The notes under the pieces were generated by a model. The model was not told where the DNA came from and did not search any database. It saw only the letters and a list, made by a program, of their open reading frames with translations. A program made the translations under genes and the position numbers. From Euglena gracilis (taxonomy: Eukaryota > Euglenida > Euglenophyceae > Euglenales): a DNA stretch of 64,000 bases. The stretch is from assembly GCA_039621445.1 (NCBI GenBank), contig CP154956.1, positions 28,836,667-28,900,666 of the forward strand, given 5' to 3'. Each line of letters opens with the position of its first letter. Position 1 is the first letter of the stretch. Shown here piece by piece: positions 1 through 9,374 of this stretch.

Positions 1-39
1 CCACCCTTCTTTCCCCATAATGCACTGCCCAGCCTTCAC

Positions 40-165
40 GCCCTTGTTCTCCAGGGCGCTCACTCCTGTCTCCAAGGTCCCCAAGCCTCCCATTCCAGAA
101 GCAATCAACACCCCAACCTTGGCCTTGTTCAGCTTCTCATGGGTCTCGGGGTTGGCATCAACACA
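40..165 (-). CDS. fabF: Beta-ketoacyl-ACP synthase (KAS I/II type), exon with GMGGL motif (partial gene)
   Basis: Reading the minus strand gives NPETHEKLNKAKVGVL followed by the family landmark SGMGGL and LETGVSALENKG. In KAS I/II enzymes the equivalent GTGMGGL block lies shortly before the catalytic Cys region. A GTGAAG donor follows the codon for KG at about position 40, so the exon probably ends there and the rest of the gene (catalytic Cys-His-His) lies beyond the window edge. The 5' boundary is unresolved: the donor at 227 leaves phase 2 and no acceptor of normal intron length restores this frame. The enzyme condenses malonyl-ACP with acyl-ACP in fatty-acid elongation, in plastid or mitochondrion. 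Confidence 0.75.
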
Positions 166-227
166 GGATCCCCAACCCAGGGAGGCAGATGGCTCAGGAG
201 AGGGATGAAGACTGGCTTTATTCTCAC

Positions 228-414
228 CTGGAGGAAATCCTGCGCTGGGCAGCCTCCTTCTCGATGCCAGCCTGGATCATTGCCCGTTTGGCGGCCACAA
301 TTGCATAGCGGATGGTGTCATCATATCTCTTGTCGGTCTTGGGGGGGATGAGACCTGCACAGAAGGCGTCCTCCATTTTTCTTTGGTCATTGTCCACATT
401 TGCGGTGAATTTCC
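228..414 (-). CDS. fabF: Beta-ketoacyl-ACP synthase, middle exon
   Basis: This exon starts after ATCAAAG at 415 and ends at CTCCAG before GTGAGA (donor at 227). It encodes KFTANVDNDQRKMEDAFC and then DKRYDDTIRYAIVAAKRAM, which parallels the 'RR-x-DD-x-x-RY-x-x-x-A-x-x-KAL' helix of KAS I/II enzymes. The split codon (phase 1) joins exactly to the upstream exon ending SSEG, which supports the splice model across 1.8 kb. I see no frameshift. Confidence 0.82.
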
Positions 415-2239
415 CTTTGATCCCGGAGTGACCCCCCCCCCCGGGTGGCCGATCCTGGGAAACCAGAAAAAAGCTGGTTTTGGAAGAGTAAAAGTGCCCC
501 CCCCCCTTCCCCACAGGGGTAAAAAATGTGGTAAACTTCCCCCTCAAACCTTTTTTTCAAACCTCTCCATTGTGATAATACTTTACACTGAGGATGCTGA
601 AGCCCCCAACACAGGGGGTTTCTTAAGCCGGAGGGGATGCTGCACCTGGGGGGTCCAGCCAGCCAGCACCTTTTTTTTCCAGCCAGCTGAGCTGCGGACT
701 CCCCCTGGGGGGGGGGGGGTCTGCTGAAATAAAATTCTGGTCAGCCCGGCAAAGCTGGGCTGGACCGAAAATTCTTGAAATGGGTCAAAAATGGCCAAAA
801 AAAATTGGCATTTTTTGGGTTGCCTTGGGTTTTCACCTCCAAGGAATTTTTTTGGGCTGAAAAATGCCAACCTGCCAGACTTGGGCTTTTGTGGGCATTT
901 TTGGGTACCCACCAGGCCCAGTCTGGAAACAGGACAGCATGTAAATTAAGGGACAGGGTTTCCTGAAGGCCTCCCTCGGGGGTGGTCCCAAGGGATGGCT
1001 GAAAAACGGTGCTGACTGCCCCCCCCCCCCTGGAAAAAGGTGCTGGCTGGACTCCCCCTCTGGGGGGGGTCCATGGGGGGTGGGTCCCGAAAACAGGCAA
1101 AAGCCAAATCCAGCTGAGATGCATTCTTTCAGCCAAATTTTTGGGGTAATGGTCCAAAAACCAACCAAAAAATGGGCCGTTTTGGCCATTTTTAACCCCT
1201 TTTTAAAAAAAATTCAGCCCAGCTTTGCGGGCTGTGAAAATTTTATTCCAAAATTTATTTATGGTGCCTTTTATCCCTTCCTCTGCCTGGCGCTGTTGTT
1301 CGCCTCTGGCCCTTTTTTTTTGTGTCTGTGTACGTGGAGGTGGTCGGAGCCCCCCCCCCCCAGAGAGGGGGTCCGCAGCCTGGCAAGGAGGTGCTGGCTG
1401 GAAAAAAGGCGCTGGCCGGCATGGACCCCAGGGGGGGGGGATCCGGCAAAAGAAATTCCTGCTCCATCTGCCCAAAATGTGTGTGGAAAGTAGCAAAGAA
1501 AAAAAAATCCCTGGAGTAAACACCCCCTCCCATTTATGCCGATGGGTCGGTAGGTCAATTTCACATTTCTTGAAATCCCGGGGGTCTTTATAAATGGGGG
1601 AGTTGGTATCAATGGGCCATGGTGGTCAACTGGGGGGGGGGGTGACGTGAATTCATCCTCTCCCCCAATTTCTCGTCCACACCCAAGAAACAACAATCCA
1701 AATGATGATATTTTGATGATCATATCAAATGATCATATCATATTCATATTATCAAAAAGTCGATGCTTGGGGGAACCTGAGTGCTTTTTTGTGTTCACCG
1801 CGACCTCCTTGTGCTTTTGCACTTTGTCTTGTGTGCACCGGAGCAAGACGGGGGGTCAGTTTAAATGGATTTCTTCTGATTTTTCCAAGGGGGTCGGTAT
1901 AAATGGGGGAGTCGGTATAAATGGACTTCTTCTGATTTTTCCGCGGGGGTCCTTATAAATGGGGGGTTGAGTCGGTACAAACGGGGGGGTTTACATCAAT
2001 TGCTCATGTTGAAGGTGCACAGCCAAGGAAAATCACCTTGCAGCCAAGGGAAAATCCACTTTCTGTACAACTCCGCCACGTTGGCAGCCCAAAACGAATG
2101 GTTTCCCGGTGTTTAAGAACAGATAACCCACCAAAATCATTATCCTGATCCTGGGAAACTGACTGTAAATATCGGCAAACACGAGAAAACTGCCAAAAAA
2201 AAATGGACAAAACTTTCCACACAGAATAAGGGCAAATAC
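415..2239 (-). other. Long repeat-filled intron of the KAS gene
   Basis: The stretch lies between a GTATTT donor (2239) and an AAAG acceptor (415). It holds C/G homopolymers, several stretches starting CAGGG (about 612 and 953) related to the hAT-like MITEs elsewhere in this window, and a (GG)TATAAATGGGGG word repeated at about 1590-1970. No coding potential is seen. By contrast, the introns that can be measured in other genes here are 40-49 nt, so this intron seems to have grown by insertions. Confidence 0.6.
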
Positions 2240-2419
2240 CTTCACTGCTGAAGTTGGTGATTTGCCCAGCGAAACGTGTGGAGAACCCCTCGACGTTGAA
2301 ACGGTCGATCAGCTTGATGCCGCTCTTCCCAGCCAAGAGCGAATCGTAATATGTGTCAACATCGTTACCAAACACAGAGGCAACTCCCATCCCGGTCACC
2401 ACGACCCTCCTTCGGGCCC
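2240..2419 (-). CDS. fabF: Beta-ketoacyl-ACP synthase, N-terminal catalytic-domain exon
   Basis: The exon begins after CTTGCAG (2426-2420) and ends SSEG before GTATTT. It encodes ARRRVVVTGMGVASVFGN, the hallmark start of the KAS I/II thiolase fold (RRVVVTGMG), then YYDSLLAGKSGIKLIDRF and FSTRFAGQI, also characteristic. The frame stays open upstream to a Met at 2453 (MFHNSPLVYLAG), but the good acceptor suggests that the real N-terminus, including any plastid transit peptide, is on an upstream exon I could not find. Confidence 0.88.
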
Positions 2420-3571
2420 CTGCAAGGTATACAAGCGGAGAGTTGTGGAACAATATTGCGGTCTGCTGCCAAGGACACAGTTGGGGTAAGGCACTCTGTT
2501 AGGCCGAAGGATCTCCAAACCCTGTTCCTTGCAGGGGTTTTCTCAAGGACGCCGGGGGGGGGGGTTCCCACAGGCCAGCCGGAAAAGGGGCTGGACCTCC
2601 CGGGGGGGGGGGGTCCTGTGGCTGGGACCTGGGTGCCCCAAAAAAATGTCCAACAAAGCTGTGCTGGCATTTTTCAGCCAAAATTTTTGGAGGTGAAAAC
2701 CCAAAAACAACCAAACTTTTTTTTAGCGAACCCCCAGGGGGTCCGCAGCATGCTTGTGCTTACCAACCGGGGGGGGGGGGTGGGTGCTACAGGGTGCCTG
2801 CCCCTAGCAGGCACCCCCCCAGGGGGGGGTTGGGGGCGGGGGGGGGGGGGGGGGACCCAGAAAATTTTCATTGAAAATGGCCTTTTCCGGGCCCCCGGCG
2901 CCTTTGGCGCCGGGGTCGGAGGGGGGTGCCTGCTAGGGGCAGGCAACCCCCAAAACCCTACCCCCCCTTAATTGCACTAAGGCTTCTTGTCTGTTTATGG
3001 CCCGGGGGGGGGGGTCGGAAAGGGTGCTACGGGGTGCCTGCCCCTAGCACCCCCCCCCCCGTGGGGTAGGCACCCGACTAAGCACAAGCCTGGTCCGCAG
3101 CCTGGCACTGGGTGGAAAAAGGTGTAGGCTGGCTGGACGCTTCCCTGACCGATCGAGCAAAATCCAAAAATAAGACCCCCTCTGACGCAAAGCGGCAGGG
3201 ACGGTGAAAAAAATCCCTGAAAAAACACCAAAAACCCCAATCTCAGACACAAAAATTATGAAATATCAGAAACATTCGAATTTTTGAGTTCCAGAAATCA
3301 TGGTAAATGTCACATATAACAATTTACACATGGCGCGAAGTTTTTGTGCTTTTGGGATCCTGAAAAATGATGCTGTTTTCGGGCCTGGTCGGTCAAGAAA
3401 AAAATCCAAAGAAAACCCCCCCCTCCAGCAACGGACTCAAAAATATGACCCGGGGCTTATTTTGCGGGTCAGGGTCCCCTCCGGATTCAGAAAACCCCTG
3501 TTTCCTTAACTGTCGTGCGATAACCGAAATTGTGTTCTGTCGCGCGATAACAGATACCAAAATGGAACTTG
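2420..3571. repeat. Palindrome-rich spacer with GTGCCTGCC / GGCAGGCAC arms
   Basis: No gene is supported. The stretch is dominated by G/C homopolymers and by palindromes such as GTGCCTGCCCCTAG paired with CTAGGGGCAGGCA (about 2795, 2925 and 3035), and a GGCGCCTTTGGCGCC hairpin at about 2900. The same word family recurs at 40.5 kb and 45.7 kb. A CAGGGGTTTTCTCAAGG start at about 2540 resembles the 60.4 kb MITE terminus. Confidence 0.5.
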
Positions 3572-3776
3572 TAAACCCCCCTCCCAAATAACACCCCCCC
3601 TCGGGGGCCAATTTCGAGCGCCCAAATAACACCCCCCCCCCTGTTTTCCTTTGGTTTTGCATGTAAAAATAGCACCCCCCCCCCCAAATAACACACCCCC
3701 CCCTTGGGGCCCCAGTTCGGGTCCCCAAATAACACCCGGGGGGGGGGGGGGGTGTTATTTGGGGGGGGGGGGTTTA
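3572..3776. mobile_element. TA-flanked poly-C/poly-G inverted-repeat element (AAATAACAC word)
   Basis: The left end reads TAAACCCCCCTCCC then AAATAACACCCCCC. The right end reads GGGTGTTATTTGGGGG and GGGGTTTA, its mirror. Between them the AAATAACA word recurs, spaced by C runs. It shares the layout (TA, C-run, short AT-rich word, C-run, then mirror) of the elements at 16.6, 25.7, 26.1 and 28.8 kb. No ORF. Confidence 0.65.
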
Positions 3777-3927
3777 CAAAGAAAAGAAAACTTCAGGGTT
3801 TCGGACTGACCGCAGAATTGCAACATTTTCCTGCAGTTGGACCTCATAATCTCATTTCCTCATCAGTGGTTTGGAATCCCCACCAATTGGAAATTCTTCA
3901 AAATGGCACAACAAATGTCACGCAACC

Positions 3928-4151
3928 GGGGCTTTTTTAAAGACCTGGGGGGGTCCCGGAGACCCACTTACTTTTCCCTGAAAAATCGAAAAAAATCGCG
4001 GAAAATGCTGAAAATAGCACTTTGTTTCAAAAATTTTGGCGCCAAAGACGCCAAAAAGTATAACCCACTCCCCGTGGGGGGACTCCCGGGGGGGGGGAGG
4101 ACCCGGCCCACCCTACCCCCCGGGGGGTCTACGACTAAAAAAAACCCCCTG
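3928..4151. mobile_element. hAT-like MITE, GGGGCTTTTTTAAAGACC family (diverged copy)
   Basis: Related to the elements at 9112-9366 and 41932-42259: a G-run/T-run start, an internal GGCGCCAAAGACGCC hairpin, the text AGTATAACCCACTCCC, and an end TCTACGACTAAAAAAAACCC. The last bases are CCCCCTG. No target duplication is detectable at this copy. Confidence 0.55.
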
Positions 4152-4934
4152 CAACATACCCTGGCACAGGAAATTTCCTGCTGGACCCTTTCCCAAACCC
4201 TTGGAGGTGGATAATTTTATGCGGGAGGACCATCGGGGGCTTAACTCAACTCCAACAGCCAGAACGAAAAACTTTGTCTCCAAAATTGGTCAAAAGTGCA
4301 TTTCTGGGCACTTTCTGACCTGCCGCCTTGAACCCTGGTGACATGCTGTTTGATGGTTTCCCACTGCATTGCATCAGTTACAGGGTCACAAAAATCACGG
4401 TTGACAAAAATTTTGGTAAAATTCCCAAATTACCAAAAATCCTTTTACCGTAATTTCCGACCAATTCATCACACACTTCCATGAAGCCTTTGCTGAAAAT
4501 GATAGAAAAAAATGGCCGGAAATAACAAAAAAAATGCATACATGGTGGATAATATTGGCCGTTATGGCATTTTGGAGGCAAAATAACCTGAGTTTGTTCA
4601 ATAATTTCAATGAAAATGATGGGCAAAACCGCTCCACACATGGCAAAAAAAGATAAGGAATGGTTGAATACCGAATCTTACCAAAATTTTGGTATTTTGC
4701 TCAAAGTTTACCAAAACATTTTTCACTGCAATTTTTGTCTGACCTGTATTTCAGACACTGCTCAGGGTGGACATCCAAATGGCCAATTGGAAAATCAAAG
4801 CGAGGAAGTCACCTGTGGCTGCGGCCATAGCAACATTGGTTTCCAAGAGGGACTTGGACTCAGGTCTGCTGGCGGACACGGCACCCTGAGAGGTATGAGG
4901 CAGGGACAGAAACAGGACAACAAAGCAAGCCCTT
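4152..4934. other. Moderately AT-rich stretch, no feature recognised
   Basis: No ORF with protein-like composition, no splice-bounded exon and no repeat family found in the rest of the window was recognised here. Confidence 0.4.
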
Positions 4935-5006
4935 AAAACCTATTTTCTGGGCCCGACGCCTGTCTTGAAATTCTGCTGACATTAACAGATTTCAGGCTAA
5001 TGGAGT
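4934..5006. repeat. Dispersed module AAAACCTATTTTCTGGGCCC (copy 1 of 4)
   Basis: The text AAACCTATTTTCTGGGCCCG followed by ACGCCTGTCTTGAA and a TTTCAGGCT box recurs at about 5467, 6511 and 7008, and reversed at about 6015-6050. It sits next to the 32-bp tandem arrays, so module and array may have spread together. Confidence 0.7.
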
Positions 5007-5008
5007 TC

Positions 5009-5153
5009 ATGTCGGTCAATTTCCATTCAGGCGCCCGTTTTTGTCGGTCGATTTCCATTCAGGCGCCCGTTTATGTCAGTCGATTTCCATTCAGGCGCCC
5101 ATTTATGTCGGTCGATTTCCATTCAGGCGCCCGTTTATGTCGGTCGATTTCCA
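5009..5153. repeat. 32-bp tandem repeat array, GTCGGTCGATTTCCATTC unit
   Basis: About four and a half head-to-tail copies of a 32-bp unit starting GTCGGTCGATTTCCATTC and continuing AGGCGCCCGTTTAT. The period is not a multiple of three, so the apparent ORF cycles through three frames and is not a gene. A second array of three copies lies at 5867-5970. Confidence 0.9.
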
Positions 5154-5866
5154 TTCCATTGAAATCTGTTGCTGGTCAGATTGGGAATTTTTAGTGACTT
5201 TTTGAATATTTTGGATTTCCCTTTTTTTCGACATTTTTGGTCCTATGGGGTTGTGGAGGAGTTATGGATCAGACAAAAAACCAAATTTTGTGGCCAGGTA
5301 ATCACAGCTGGCTGAACTTTGGATGGAACAGACGGAAGGACGGTACTTAAGATTATTATTTTCTGGATCTTCAGAAAAAGCATTCGGCAAATTTGTCCTG
5401 AACCAGTTGTCATCACTGGTCATCTGAAAGAAAAGCTTTCGGGTGAGGAGTGATTTGGCAATGTCAAACCTATTTTCTGGGCTCGACGCCTGTATTGCAA
5501 CTATATTGACATCATCGGATTTCGGGCCAAGGCTGTGTTCATAGCAACATGGCTTTGGTCAAAATCTGTGTTTCTGAAAAAACGCAGACTCTGGCCTGAG
5601 TCTGTGTTTCGAAACGCTCAGTTTGTTGTTCGGCCTGAGTCTGCGTTTCGAAACGCAGACTCGGGTCAGAGTCTGAGTTTAAGATGCAGTTCTTGATATA
5701 GAGATTGAAAAAAAGAAAAAAGCATTCCGGAAAAAAAAAGGCAAAAGGTTGGTCGACATTAACGGGTTTCAGGCTGAAACTGACAATGTCCCAAAACGGA
5801 ACAAAAAGGCATTCAAAAAAGGAAACAAAAGGTTGGTCGATTTCCAAGACATCGGAAACCGTTTAC

Positions 5867-5970
5867 GTCAGTCGATTTCCATTCAGGCGCCCGTTTATGT
5901 CGGTCGATTTCCATTCAGGCGCCGTTTATGTCAGTCGATTTCCATTCAGGCGCCCGTTAATGGGCCAAAA
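5867..5970. repeat. Second array of the 32-bp repeat
   Basis: Three adjacent copies of the same unit found at 5009-5153, one with a single-base deletion in the GCGCCCG part. The intervening 700 bp is unrelated except for the dispersed module at about 5467. Confidence 0.88.
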
Positions 5971-6057
5971 ACCACTTTTTGACCATATTTCCGTCCAGGC
6001 GGTTCGGTCGAATGAATATCAAGACAGGCGTCGGGCCCAGATAAAATAGGTTTTTGG

Positions 6058-6161
6058 AAAAATCGACCGACACTAACAGATTCAGCAGGGGCGCCGGGCG
6101 CGAGCGAGCGAAGCGAGCCGCCCGGCGCCCCTGCTGAATCTGTTAGTGTCGGTCGATTTTT
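6058..6161. repeat. Perfect inverted repeat, 43-bp arms, 18-bp GC-rich loop
   Basis: The left arm 6058-6100 (starting AAAAATCGACCGACACTAAC) is the exact reverse complement of 6119-6161. The 18-bp loop is made of GAGC/GAAGC words. The arms contain the GGTCGATTT box of the nearby 32-bp unit. No ORF. Confidence 0.95.
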
Positions 6162-7510
6162 GTATAGAAATGGTTGCAAACCCCTGCTGCTGCTGAGTGC
6201 ATGGGCTTGGCCCTCCGCGACAGGCTGTACCCTTTAGGTTATCGCACGATACCGTTCCTTTTTGGGCTTTTTTTTTAGGAACTAGGTTGGTTGATCTAGA
6301 TGACAAAATCCAAAAAAAAATTGTTGATGAAGAAGATAAGGCTTGGGATGTTACGCCTTCAGTCAAACTCCTGATGTCATAGCTGGCATTTTTTCAAAAA
6401 AAAAACGTTTTGTTTGTTGTTTATTTGAAAGAAAAATGGCAAAAAATGGCAAAAAAAACCAGAAGTAAAAAACATTGAGACCAAATTTCCCTTGATCGCA
6501 AGGGTGAAATCAAAACCGATTTTCTGGGTCCGACGCCTGCCTTGAATTTCTGCTGACCTAAACGGAATTCAGGCTGAAATTTTTGAAAGTCGATTTCCAA
6601 AACACTGAAATCTGTTGCTGGTCAGATTGGGAATTTCTAGTGAAATTTTGGAATTTTCGACATTTTTGGTCCTGGAAGGAGAAGGAGAAGGAGCCCGGCC
6701 ATCAGCCAAATAGGGGGGGGGGACAATTAGGGGGGAGGTACCTTGGCCATTGGCCATTTAGGCTGACCCCCCTAATTGGCTATGAAACTGAAATTCCTGA
6801 ATTTGGATGATGGGGATTGTATCCGTCTGGCTCAATAGTTGCCAAAAAAGCTTCTCTTGTCAGACAACCGCTGGCATCTGAATCTGGCAACATTGTACCC
6901 CCCTAATTGCCTACCCCCCCCCCCCTAATTGGGGGTCCAGATGACGGTCCATTAGCCCGAAATGGAACAAAATGTCAATCAGAAAAAGTTGGTCAGCTTC
7001 CAAGACATTAAAACCTATTTTCTGGGCCCGGTGCCTGTCTTGAATTTCTGCTGGCTTAAACAGAATTCAGGCTGAAATTGTTCAGGTCAATCGATTTCCA
7101 AGACGGCGTCGGTTTAGGTCAGTTGATTTCCAAGACAGCCAGTGGTGTAGAAACAATTTTTCTGGGGGGGGGGGGGGGGTGAGATCCTTGACAAGGCTAA
7201 ATATTTTTTTCGCCGCCAAAGGGCGGCGAGATGGAAGCGCCTTTTTCTTAAAAAAAAAATGGCTTTGAACGTGACAAAAAAATGTGGCAATTATTGAAAT
7301 CATGGCACAAATCCATCACAATTTGGAAGCTTTCAAACCGCCAACGGGTGATGCTTTTTGTGTTTTGGGATTTCAAACAAGTGCAAAATGAGAAAAAAAG
7401 AGACGGCAATGAGGTTGCCTCCCAAAACCCGCCCCTCGGAGCCATTTTGTATGGAACATACAATTTTTTGCCGACCCCCAGAGGGGGGGATCACTCCACT
7501 TTTTTAAAAA
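6162..7510. other. Repeat-bearing spacer
   Basis: Contains two copies of the dispersed module (6511, 7008), CCCCCCTAATTG words in C-run contexts at 6700-6770 and 6893-6945, and a CGCCGCCAAAGGGCGGCG hairpin at about 7210. No gene is supported. Confidence 0.45.
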
Positions 7511-7888
7511 CCAGTCAGTCAATCACTGGGGGGGGGGGGCTCCCAGCCCGAATTTGGGCTGCTGGCTGGATTTGAGCTGCTGGCTGGCTGGCCCGCCCCC
7601 CCCGGGGGGGAGGGTACCCTCCGGCTTGAGAAATTCCCTGACCCCGGGGGGGGGGGGGGTCACTTTCCACTACACTCAGGAAAACCAGTCACTTTTTGGC
7701 CTTTCAAAGCCATTTTTGGCCAAAATTTTCCCCGGCGCCTTTGGCGCCGGTTGGCCACTCAGCCACTTTTGGGTGATTTCTGGCCTACCCCACCCCCGGG
7801 GGGAGGGGGGTCACGGCCAAAAAACCAGTCAGTCACTCTGAAAAAAACCAGTCAGTCACCCCCCCCCCAGGGGTGGGGTGGGACAGGT
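7500..7888. repeat. CCAGTCAGTCAC repeat family (copy 1)
   Basis: AAACCAGTCAGTCAC and GGTCACTTTCCACT words alternate with C/G runs and a CGGCGCCTTTGGCGCCGG hairpin, ending GGGTGGGGTGGGACAGGTGTT. The same order and end text recur at 32802-33056, and partly at 39770-39880. Confidence 0.7.
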
Positions 7889-7907
7889 GTTTGATACGAA
7901 AACTGTG

Positions 7908-7998
7908 TCCAGAACGCCCGAACCGGCGTTCTGGACACAGTTGTTGAAACCGTGGATCAGGGGCTCTGGCTTCACGCCCGAACCGGCGTTCAAGGAAT
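7908..7998. repeat. AACCGGCGTTC palindrome cluster
   Basis: GAACGCCCGAACCGGCGTTC and a second CGAACCGGCGTTC lie 70 bp apart. They are part of a palindrome family also found at 8648, 13810, 14090, 20450, 22840, 34116 and 61565. Confidence 0.75.
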
Positions 7999-8104
7999 TA
8001 CGGCCAATTTCGCCCTAAATACCCATTTTTCAAACATTTTGGAGCATTTTTGGGCTCCTTTGGGCGTATGGCCATACCGATCGGCCGATTGAAGTTTTCA
8101 CAGG

Positions 8105-8445
8105 TCTGGTGCCATGTTACCCATCGATCGAAAGCTCTTCTCAAGGGCTTTTGAGAGATGGCCACAGGATTCAGCCACAATGCACACAGCGCTTATTTTC
8201 AGCGATCGTGTATTCCAAACTTTGACATCTGAATTGGTGAAATCCCACACCTCAGGTGCCATACAGCATTTCAATCGAAAGCTCTGCCCAAGACCTTTCG
8301 CTTGGTACCCTCAGAACTCAGCCACACGGCAGAGCACTCTGAAAATCGGCGATCGCATTTTCTGACCCTGTTTTCAAAGTCGAAATTCCTATGTTTCACC
8401 AGCCATGTTGCCCATCGATCGAAAGCTCTTCTCAAGGGCTTTCAG
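8105..8445. repeat. Three tandem-like copies of a hairpin module, CGAAAGCTCTTCTCAAGGGC
   Basis: Copies begin GGTGCCAT, pass through ATCGATCGAAAGCTCTTCTC and AAGGGCTTT (a short hairpin), then CTCAGCCAC and CTGAAAATCGGCGATCG. They sit at about 8107, 8253 and 8396. Diverged copies recur at about 14280-14460 (reverse), 20265, 22010, 30008 and 32620. This is probably an old short interspersed element. Confidence 0.72.
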
Positions 8446-8647
8446 CAGATGGCCTTAGATTCCAGCCGTGCTGCATGGTATTCTATTTCAAAATTCCCCA
8501 AATTTGGCCAAATGGAAATTGTTGCACAAAATACCCCAATATCTGGCCAAATACCCCCCAAAAACTGCTCAGATGTGATTGCCACATGTCTAGTAACCAT
8601 TTTGAACACTTTTTGGCACTTTTTATTTTCGGTCCCTTGGACGCCAT

Positions 8648-8736
8648 CTTCCCGCCCGAACAGGCGTTCTGGACGCCGGTTCGGCGCAAAAATTTCTGCG
8701 CCGAACCGGCGTCCAGAACGCCGGTTCGGGCGTGAA
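8648..8736. repeat. Nested perfect palindrome of AACCGGCGT words
   Basis: CGCCCGAACAGGCGTTCTGG then ACGCCGGTTCGGCGCA is mirrored by TGCGCCGAACCGGCGT and CCAGAACGCCGGTTCGGGCG, so a hairpin nests inside a larger hairpin. Confidence 0.85.
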
Positions 8737-8879
8737 GCCAGAGCCCCAATACACGGTTTCAAGCAATGGTCTGGTCGGGACCCATCTCAGCCCTTTGGGT
8801 GGTTTTTGGATCTGAATGGGCAGGGTTAGGGTTTGGAATGGCCCTGCCGTACCTTGGCTCACACAAGGAAACCCAAAGG

Positions 8880-9103
8880 CGGCAGACAGGCAGGGGGATA
8901 GAAAGATAAAGCGTGCCGACCATTCGGCCCCAAAAAGGGATTTGCCATCCTAAACATGGAGAAACAGGGCAATTTACCCAAATTCGGCCGAATTCGGAAA
9001 AAGGCCAAATCTTCGTAATTACAACTCCTAACCCTAAATTCCTCCCAATAACCCTTTACAGACAATGGAAGAGGAAAAGATGGCGTCGGGGAGGGTCCGT
9101 CGT
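8880..9103. other. Short spacer, nothing recognised
   Basis: No repeats shared within the window and no coding signature. Confidence 0.35.
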
Positions 9104-9111
9104 ACGATAAC

Positions 9112-9366
9112 CAGGGGTTTTTTTAAGACCGGGGGGGAGGGGGGGTCCCCCCCACCCACCCACCCTGGGGGCCCCCCAGGGGGTCCCGGGGGACCTACAA
9201 AAAAAATGGCCGAAAAATCGCGAAAAGTGCTAAAAATAGCATTTTTTTCGGCGCCGAAAAGTATATCCCACCCCCCTCCGGGGGGACCCCCCCCCAGGGG
9301 GGGGCTCGGCCGGACCCACCCACCCCACCCCCCCCTCCCGGGGGTCCACGACTAAAAAAACCCCCG
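9112..9366. mobile_element. hAT-like MITE with perfect 8-bp target duplication ACGATAAC
   Basis: The element starts CAGGGGTTTTTTTAAGACC and ends CGACTAAAAAAACCCCCG. ACGATAAC lies directly before (9104-9111) and directly after (9367-9374). A CAG start with an 8-bp duplication is the hAT signature. Internally it has GGCGCCGAAAAGTATA and large C/G runs. No ORF, so non-autonomous. Confidence 0.82.
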
Positions 9367-9374
9367 ACGATAAC

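Noticed and set aside
5009-5153. CRISPR-like array of 32-bp repeats
   Set aside because: The repeats are directly adjacent with no spacers, the genome is eukaryotic and there are no cas genes.
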